This document shows, piece after piece, positions 1-4,561 of a stretch of 6,340 nt of DNA (position 1 is its first letter; the number at the start of each line of letters is the position of its first letter). The position numbers were made by a program, and so were the translations under genes. The DNA is from Lachnospiraceae bacterium (GTDB lineage: Bacteria; Bacillota; Clostridia; Lachnospirales; Lachnospiraceae), in the NCBI GenBank assembly GCA_017476305.1, contig JAFVAA010000027.1, positions 1 through 6,340 of the forward strand, given 5' to 3'. The notes below the pieces were generated by a model. It was not told where the DNA came from. It ran no database searches and saw only the letters and a program-made list of their open reading frames with translations.

Positions 1-2536
1 AAACCTCTTTGCCCTTTTCGGTAATGTCCCGTCTCTCCTGCATGAGCTCTGCCCAGGCTTTGGCGGAAGCTTCCTTTATCTCCTTTGCCGGGATATAGTT
101 TTCTTCCGTGAAGAATTCCACGAGGCGTTTCGTCAGGATTTCTTCATTTTCAAAGGACATGAAAGGATTCTGGGATTTTATCCTGTCATCCCGCAGCTGC
201 TCTGCAGTGTTCTTTATAGTTTCGCCAGAAGAGGTCACGATCGGGCAGTTATAGTGGTTATTTGCCTCCTTTGTCTCTGTGCGCTCATATGGGATACAAG
301 GGTAGAAAATATAGTCGATCCCCTGTTTTATGAGCCAGCTGATATGACCATGGGCGAGCTTTGCCGGATAGCACTCCGATTCACTGGGGATGGATTCGAT
401 TCCCAGCTCATAGATCTTTCTGCTGGATTCCGGCGAAAGGACTACGCGGTATCCCAGTTCTGTAAAAAAGGTGAACCAGAACGGATAGTTCTCATACATA
501 TTCAGGACACGCGGAATTCCTACCACGCCACGTTCTGCCTTGCTGTTTTCCAATGGTACATAGTGGTCAAAGAGACGTTTGTTTTTATATTCAAATAAAT
601 TCGGTATATTTTTCTCATTTTTCTGCTTTCCAATCCCGCGTTCACACCGGTTTCCGGAGATGAACTGTCTGCCGCCGGTAAAACGGATGATCGTAAGCAG
701 ACAATGGTTGGTACAGCCTTTACAGCTCGTCATGGATGTCTCAAAGCGAAGGGCATTGATTTCCTCGATGCTGAGCATGGAGGTTTTTTCACCGGTGTAG
801 TGATCCCTTGCAATCAGTGCCGCACCGAAGGCTCCCATGATTCCGGCAATATCCGGACGCACTGCCGTACAGCCCGAAATGCGTTCAAAGCTTCTTAATA
901 CGGCATCGTTATAAAAGGTACCGCCCTGCACGACAATCTTTTCTCCTAAATCCTTCGGATCAGTGAGCTTGATGACTTTTAAAAGCGCGTTCTTGATGAC
1001 AGAATAGGCAAGTCCGGCAGAGATATCGGCAACATTGGCTCCCTCTTTCTGAGCCTGCTTCACCTTTGAATTCATGAAGACTGTACAGCGTGAACCGAGA
1101 TCAATTGGATTTTCGGCAAAAAGCGCCACCCTTGCAAAGTCAGCAACTTCATAGTTCAGGGACTTCGCAAAGGTTTCAATAAAGGAACCGCATCCGGATG
1201 AACAAGCTTCATTGAGTTGTACTTTATCTACCGAGTGGTTCTTGATTTTGATACATTTCATGTCCTGGCCGCCGATATCCAGGATACAGTCTACCTCCGG
1301 TTCGAAAAATGCAGCAGCATTATAGTGGGCAACCGTCTCTACTTCACCCTCATCGAGTTTAAGGGCTGCTTTTATAAGTGCCTCTCCGTAACCGGTAGAG
1401 CAGGAGCGGACGATTTTCGCTCCGGCAGGCATTTTGGAATAGATGTCTTTCATTGCCCTTAGCGTTGTCTTCAAAGGGCTTCCGTTATTATTGTCATAAA
1501 AGGAATATAAAAGAGAACCGTCTTCCCCGATGACGGCGACCTTCGTAGTCGTAGAGCCGGCATCGATTCCCAAAAAAAGATTTCCCTCATAGTCGGCAAA
1601 GCTTTGCTTTTTCACATCCTTTTTGGAATGCTCCTTTAAAAATTCCCGGTATTCGTCTTCATTATGGAACAGAGGTTCCATACGGGTAACTTCGAATTCC
1701 ATATGGATTTTCTCAGATAATTTCTGTTTTAAAATGCCAAGAGAGGTCTGCCCCTCCTCTCCGGCGTTCATAGCGGCACCGGAAGCAGCGAACAGGTGGG
1801 AATGCTCCGGTGCAATGATGGCATCTCCCTTTAAGTTCAGGGTTTTTATAAATGCCTGTCTGAGCTCTGTCAGAAAGTGGAGAGGACCACCGAGGAATGC
1901 TACATTTCCGCGAATCGGTTTTCCGCAGGCGAGACCGCTGATGGTCTGGTTTACGACTGCCTGGAAAATGGAGGCAGAAAGATCCTCTTTGGTAGCTCCT
2001 TCGTTTATGAGGGGCTGGATATCTGATTTCGCAAATACACCGCATCTGGCAGCAATCGGATAGATGGCTTCATAGCTTTTCGCATATTCATTTAAGCCTT
2101 TTGCATCTGTTTTTAAAAGGCTTGCCATCTGGTCAATGAAGGAGCCTGTACCTCCGGCGCAGATTCCGTTCATTCTTTGGTCGATTCCGCCGGTAAAGTA
2201 GATGATTTTCGCATCTTCACCGCCAAGCTCTATGGCGACATCTGTATGAGGCGCATAGTCCTTTAAGGATGTGGCGACTGCTACTACCTCCTGTACGAAA
2301 GGAATGCCAAGATGCCCTGCGAGCGTCAGACCGCCGGAGCCCGTAATCATAGGAGAAAGCGGCAGATCACCAAACTTCTCATAGGCATCATTTATGATGG
2401 ACGCCAGAGTCTCCTGAATGTTTGCATAGTGCCTTTGATAATCGGAGAAGATGATCTCGCCTTCTGTATTTAGGATTGCAATTTTTACCGTAGTGGAACC
2501 GATGTCGATTCCGAGTGTATTGTAGTTTAATTTCAT
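1..2536 (-). CDS. Fused 2-hydroxyacyl-CoA dehydratase activase-like protein (two BadF/BadG/BcrA/BcrD ATPase domains plus DUF2229), C-terminus cut by the window edge
   Basis: This is an ATP-dependent iron-sulfur electron donor of the HgdC/BcrA type fused to a dehydratase-like part; the electron acceptor is unknown. 845 codons are open to the left edge with no frameshift. ATPase 1 (about residues 7-255) has the phosphate-binding GIDIGSTT (9-16), ELGGEDAK and [11 protein letters not shown] (126-136). ATPase 2 (about 321-575) repeats this with [11 protein letters not shown] (323-333), DIGGQDMK and CSSGCGSF (445-452). Cluster-ligand cysteines recur at identical spacing: C126/C165 and C445/C484. 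A Cys4 motif (C605, C608, C612, C631) links to a DUF2229-like region with SESECYPAK (C722), C747 and C764, resembling cluster ligands of HgdB-type subunits. Family members of this architecture are about 1,400 residues, so roughly 550 are probably missing. The start ATG is preceded by GGAGGA at 4-nt spacing. The gene is monocistronic as far as seen and cytoplasmic. Family assignment is firm; physiological substrate is not known. Confidence 0.93.
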   Translation of the reverse strand, partial: MKLNYNTLGIDIGSTTVKIAILNTEGEIIFSDYQRHYANIQETLASIINDAYEKFGDLPLSPMITGSGGLTLAGHLGIPFVQEVVAVATSLKDYAPHTDVAIELGGEDAKIIYFTGGIDQRMNGICAGGTGSFIDQMASLLKTDAKGLNEYAKSYEAIYPIAARCGVFAKSDIQPLINEGATKEDLSASIFQAVVNQTISGLACGKPIRGNVAFLGGPLHFLTELRQAFIKTLNLKGDAIIAPEHSHLFAASGAAMNAGEEGQTSLGILKQKLSEKIHMEFEVTRMEPLFHNEDEYREFLKEHSKKDVKKQSFADYEGNLFLGIDAGSTTTKVAVIGEDGSLLYSFYDNNNGSPLKTTLRAMKDIYSKMPAGAKIVRSCSTGYGEALIKAALKLDEGEVETVAHYNAAAFFEPEVDCILDIGGQDMKCIKIKNHSVDKVQLNEACSSGCGSFIETFAKSLNYEVADFARVALFAENPIDLGSRCTVFMNSKVKQAQKEGANVADISAGLAYSVIKNALLKVIKLTDPKDLGEKIVVQGGTFYNDAVLRSFERISGCTAVRPDIAGIMGAFGAALIARDHYTGEKTSMLSIEEINALRFETSMTSCKGCTNHCLLTIIRFTGGRQFISGNRCERGIGKQKNEKNIPNLFEYKNKRLFDHYVPLENSKAERGVVGIPRVLNMYENYPFWFTFFTELGYRVVLSPESSRKIYELGIESIPSESECYPAKLAHGHISWLIKQGIDYIFYPCIPYERTETKEANNHYNCPIVTSSGETIKNTAEQLRDDRIKSQNPFMSFENEEILTKRLVEFFTEENYIPAKEIKEASAKAWAELMQERRDITEKGKEV

Positions 2537-2540
2537 AAAT

Positions 2541-2546
2541 TCCTCC
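2541..2546 (-). promoter_or_regulatory. Ribosome binding site of the activase-like gene
   Basis: GGAGGA lies 4 nt before the ATG at 2536 and fixes that start. It sits only 7 nt after the 3' arm of the leader stem (2554-2567), so folding upstream could affect ribosome access; that effect is inferred. Confidence 0.85.
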
Positions 2547-2553
2547 AAAGACT

Positions 2554-2645
2554 GCTGCTTTTAAACGGATGGTACTGTCTGACCTTTTTACAGGCGCACC
2601 GTTTGCGGACGGTCCGTCCATGGACAGGAACGTTTCAAAAGCAGC
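2554..2645 (-). promoter_or_regulatory. Structured mRNA leader with a long closing stem, possible cis-regulatory RNA
   Basis: On the transcribed (minus) strand, GCTGCTTTTGAAACG (2645-2631) pairs with CGTTTAAAAGCAGC (2567-2554) over 14 base pairs with a single bulged base (plus-strand C2636). The 63 nt enclosed are also self-complementary: CTGTC/GACAG (2627-2623 with 2579-2575), a GGACGG-A-CCGTCC inverted repeat (2619-2607), the palindrome GTCCATGGAC (2625-2616), and a competing ACCGT/ACGGT hairpin over the same bases. Alternative pairings in the core, a closing helix and a position just ahead of the ribosome binding site are typical of regulatory leaders. There is no U-run after the stem, so it is not an intrinsic terminator. 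I do not recognise a known riboswitch class, T-box or protein-leader motif. Confidence 0.5.
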
Positions 2646-2709
2646 TATCATAGTGTATACCCTGTGTTTCCCGCATATACTGACATGGTACAATATGCCA
2701 CGACTTCCT

Positions 2710-2738
2710 ATTATATGACAACTTTTTCGCTATTGCAA
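2710..2738 (-). promoter_or_regulatory. Sigma-A promoter of the activase-like gene
   Basis: Read on the minus strand, TTGCAA (2738-2733) is followed by exactly 17 nt and then a perfect TATAAT (2715-2710). The -35 matches TTGACA at four of six positions. Transcription should start near 2704, giving a leader of about 168 nt before the ATG at 2536, long enough to hold the folded element at 2554-2645. Confidence 0.8.
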
Positions 2739-2763
2739 CCGTAAACAAATGGAAAAATCACAC

Positions 2764-2795
2764 CTGTCACTTTTTTTTGATGTGTTCATATATTA
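2764..2795 (+). promoter_or_regulatory. Possible LysM gene promoter; -10 fits a sporulation sigma K-like or a weak sigma A pattern
   Basis: CATATATTA (2787-2795) fits the sigma-K -10 pattern CATAnnnTA as known from Bacillus subtilis, and an AC (2769-2770) stands 16 nt upstream where the short -35 is expected. The same stretch can be read as a weak sigma-A promoter, TGTCAC-N18-TATATT (2765-2794). The sequence is AT-rich, so either match could be chance. Start of transcription would fall near 2800, about 25 nt before the LysM start codon. Confidence 0.3.
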
Positions 2796-2812
2796 TTATG
2801 GAAAAAGTAAGC

Positions 2813-2816
2813 AGGA
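2813..2816 (+). promoter_or_regulatory. Ribosome binding site that decides the LysM gene start
   Basis: AGGA lies 8 nt before the ATG at 2825. The in-frame upstream candidates (TTG 2777, ATG 2780, ATG 2798) have no Shine-Dalgarno sequence, and the residues they would add are not part of the LysM fold. Confidence 0.7.
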
Positions 2817-2824
2817 AATGTCAT

Positions 2825-3376
2825 ATGAATTATGAATTTTGTAATGGTTATACTTATACCATAAAGCAGGGGGATACCCTGTATGAGATCAGTAAAAAAT
2901 TAGAAGTGCCTCTTGCTTTGATCCTACGTGCAAATCCTTATGTGGATGTATTTAATTTACAGATTGGTGATACATTGTGTATCCCTGCAAGGGAAAGACC
3001 GCTGCCTCTGCCACCGGTATTGCCGGGACAGGGAAGGCCGGAACCGGACCGACCGGGGCAGGGAAGGCCGGAGCCAAATAGACCATTGCTGCCAGAGACA
3101 TCACCGGAGCCCGGAAGACCACAGCCGGAACCGGGCTCCGGCAGACCATTACCGCCGCTGCCTCCTCCTCCAAATGTGAGAATGTCAGAGGATGAGGACG
3201 GGAGAAGCTCCGGTACGGCAGAAGAAGATGCCTGGATTCGTTATGTAGTCCAGCCGGGAGACACGATGTCAGAGCTTGTGAAGGATCAGAAGCTTCTTCA
3301 GATGTTCATCGGGAGAAACGGATTGGAAAATATTTATCTGCTGCCGGGTGTAGCTTATTATGTGCCGGAAAGATAG
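2825..3376 (+). CDS. Small LysM-domain protein with a proline-rich linker and a degenerate second LysM
   Basis: 183 residues. The N-terminal LysM (about 9-54) has the classic YTIKQGDTLYEISKK start, the ILRANP turn and the closing IGDTLCIP. Residues 57-117 are a Pro/Gly/Arg-rich linker containing two PGQGRPEP(D/N)R units. An acidic stretch (121-135) follows, then YVVQPGDTMSELV (140-152) and GVAYYVP (175-181), which look like the two ends of a second, degenerate LysM. LysM domains bind N-acetylglucosamine-containing glycans such as peptidoglycan. There is no signal peptide or membrane segment. LysM proteins without a signal peptide include the Bacillus spore-coat assembly factor SafA, so a mother-cell role in spore envelope assembly is plausible but inferred; unconventional release or a cytoplasmic role cannot be excluded. 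The gene has its own terminator and is transcribed divergently from the activase-like gene, so it is probably monocistronic. Confidence 0.88.
   Translation: MNYEFCNGYTYTIKQGDTLYEISKKLEVPLALILRANPYVDVFNLQIGDTLCIPARERPLPLPPVLPGQGRPEPDRPGQGRPEPNRPLLPETSPEPGRPQPEPGSGRPLPPLPPPPNVRMSEDEDGRSSGTAEEDAWIRYVVQPGDTMSELVKDQKLLQMFIGRNGLENIYLLPGVAYYVPER
3023..3082 (+). repeat. Two tandem 30-nt repeats in the LysM protein linker
   Basis: Units 3023-3052 and 3053-3082 are identical at 24 of 30 bases and encode PGQGRPEPDR and PGQGRPEPNR. The following stretch (to about 3160) repeats shorter PEPGRP-like units. The in-frame 30-nt period suggests expansion of the linker by duplication. This is a length-variable spacer between the two LysM halves, not a mobile element. 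Confidence 0.85.
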
Positions 3377-3417
3377 AAAAACAGACAAAATCATCGATGT
3401 ATCTGCATAAAGGAACA

Positions 3418-3445
3418 GGTGGTCTGAAAATCAGGCCGCCTTTTT
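3418..3445 (+). terminator. Intrinsic terminator of the LysM gene
   Basis: GGTGGTCTGA (3418-3427) pairs with TCAGGCCGCC (3431-3440) over 10 base pairs, two of them G-U, around an AAA loop. Five T residues follow at once (3441-3445). AACAG (3414-3418) and CTGTT (3446-3450) could extend pairing around the T-run. It lies 41 nt after the LysM stop codon and insulates it from the promoter at 3450. Confidence 0.92.
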
Positions 3446-3449
3446 CTGT

Positions 3450-3478
3450 TTGACAAAGGAAAGTCCTGTCACTATAAT
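3450..3478 (+). promoter_or_regulatory. Perfect-consensus sigma-A promoter of the rhomboid-like gene
   Basis: TTGACA (3450-3455), a 17-nt spacer, and TATAAT (3473-3478) match the vegetative consensus at all twelve positions. Transcription should start near 3485, giving a leader of about 76 nt. The -35 begins five bases after the T-run of the preceding terminator. This suggests strong constitutive initiation, perhaps tuned by the leader hairpin downstream. Confidence 0.92.
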
Positions 3479-3512
3479 GGAATGTGGAAAATTTTGTTAC
3501 AAAGTATATAAT

Positions 3513-3543
3513 ACTGCCGGGCACGCATGAGGTGCCTGGCAGT
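3513..3543 (+). promoter_or_regulatory. Strong hairpin in the leader of the rhomboid-like gene
   Basis: ACTGCCGGGCAC (3513-3524) and GTGCCTGGCAGT (3532-3543) form a 12-bp stem with one G-U pair around a 7-nt loop; 3511-3512 and 3544-3545 may add two more pairs. There is no T-run on either strand, so it is not a terminator. It ends 4 nt before the Shine-Dalgarno region (AGAGAGG, 3548-3554). It could protect the mRNA 5' end, modulate translation, or be a DNA operator for a dimeric repressor; the sequence does not decide between these. Confidence 0.7.
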
Positions 3544-3560
3544 GTGGAGAGAGGTCGGTT

Positions 3561-4475
3561 ATGAATCAGTTATTAAATAAATTGGAACGTAAATTCGGAA
3601 GGTATGCAATCAGGGATCTGATACGCTATGTGATCGTGCTGTACTGTGCCGGTGCTGCGATCAGTCTGATCAATCCGTATATCTATAGCAGATATCTGGC
3701 ACTGAATTTTGATGCCGTTTTTCATGGACAGGTCTGGAGATTGTTTACATTTCTTTTAGAGCCTCTGGATGCAGGAGGAACCCTGGGAGGAACTGTCATC
3801 TCTATCCTGTTCCTTTTCATCGAAGTAAATCTGTTTTTGATGTTCGGCAGGTCTTTAGAGCAGGAGTGGGGAACGTTCCGCTTTAACATGTATTTTCTTT
3901 CCGGGTATCTGTTCAATATCATAGCAGGGCTGATCCTCTATCTGTGTCCTCTGCATGTCAGTATATACTATGGAGGGTTCCAGTATATGTACTGGTCGAT
4001 GTTCTTTGCATTTGCACTGAGTAATCCGGATATGCGGCTGCTTTTGTATTTTGTGATACCGATCAAGGTCAAGTGGCTGGCACTGTTAGATGCACTCTTT
4101 TTGATCTATCAGATCTTCAGTTATCTGCGCCTGGCGATCATTTATCTGGTACGATATGACCAGACCGGATATGCAGGGATCTATTTTGGCCTGGCGGCAG
4201 CAATCGTAGTGGCACTTCTCAATTTTCTGCTATACTTTTTTGCCACCAGGAACTATAAAAGGATCGATCCGAGGGAAATTCACAGACGCAGGGAGTACAG
4301 GAGAAGAACCAGACCTCAAAATGTATACGAGGGTGGGGCAAGGCACAGATGTGCCATCTGCGGCAGAACGGAGCTTGATGCTCCGGAGCTTGATTTCCGG
4401 TTCTGCTCGAAATGTGATGGGAATTATGAATACTGTTCAGACCATCTGTTCACACATCAGCATGTAAAAAAATAG
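3561..4475 (+). CDS. Rhomboid/derlin-like multi-pass membrane protein lacking protease residues, with C-terminal zinc-ribbon-like tail
   Basis: 304 residues with about six membrane segments (near 20-40, 77-95, 110-128, 140-155, 158-188, 205-227). Rhomboid-fold landmarks are present: HGQVWRLFTF (55-64, the W-R of the first loop), GRSLEQEWGTFRF (96-108, the usual G..LE..WG.~RF start of TM3), and IPIKVKW (166-172). The catalytic residues are not: the GxSG serine motif expected near 137-150 reads YGGFQYMYW, and the last helix (GYAGIYFGL, 203-211) lacks the histidine. It therefore resembles an inactive rhomboid or derlin-like protein. A basic cytoplasmic stretch (231-252) leads to C264-x2-C267, C282-x2-C285, C292, H295, H299 and H301, a probable metal-binding ribbon. 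GAGG lies 6 nt before the ATG. The partner and function are unknown; the shared strand with the downstream glycosyltransferase suggests an envelope role. Confidence 0.85.
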   Translation: MNQLLNKLERKFGRYAIRDLIRYVIVLYCAGAAISLINPYIYSRYLALNFDAVFHGQVWRLFTFLLEPLDAGGTLGGTVISILFLFIEVNLFLMFGRSLEQEWGTFRFNMYFLSGYLFNIIAGLILYLCPLHVSIYYGGFQYMYWSMFFAFALSNPDMRLLLYFVIPIKVKWLALLDALFLIYQIFSYLRLAIIYLVRYDQTGYAGIYFGLAAAIVVALLNFLLYFFATRNYKRIDPREIHRRREYRRRTRPQNVYEGGARHRCAICGRTELDAPELDFRFCSKCDGNYEYCSDHLFTHQHVKK

Positions 4476-4561
4476 ATTTTAAGCATTTATAGATATACAA
4501 AAACCATGCTTAGGAATTGTAAAAAATAATATAGGAAAATGGTTTTATTAGGAGGATGAAA

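Noticed and set aside
254..2063. Several plus-strand open frames of 64-146 codons (for example 254-598, 1217-1462, 1623-2063)
   Set aside because: They lie antisense to the activase-like gene, whose frame is continuous with clear family motifs; they show no recognisable domains.
2616..2625. Perfect 10-bp palindrome GTCCATGGAC as a possible separate operator
   Set aside because: It lies about 80 nt downstream of the transcription start and is part of the self-complementary leader core, so it is better described there.
2648..2686. 12-codon upstream open frame in the activase leader (MSVYAGNTGYTL), ending 2 nt before the long stem
   Set aside because: Its position is suggestive of translational coupling to the stem, but no Shine-Dalgarno sequence precedes its ATG and the peptide has no run of a regulatory amino acid.
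2388..2693. Minus-strand open frame of 101 codons overlapping the leader and the start of the activase-like gene
   Set aside because: It would start at a TTG with no clear ribosome binding site, runs through the folded leader and out of frame into the activase gene, and resembles nothing known.
3507..3512. Second TATAAT in the rhomboid-like gene leader as another promoter
   Set aside because: No acceptable -35 lies 16-18 nt upstream, and it is an AT-rich run just before the leader hairpin.
4476..4561. Inverted repeats between the rhomboid-like and glycosyltransferase genes (TAAGCAT/ATGCTTA, 4480-4512; AAAACCAT/ATGGTTTT, 4500-4546)
   Set aside because: Stems are 7-8 bp, AT-rich, with loops of 19 and 31 nt, mutually exclusive and not followed by a proper T-run; not convincing as a terminator or attenuator.
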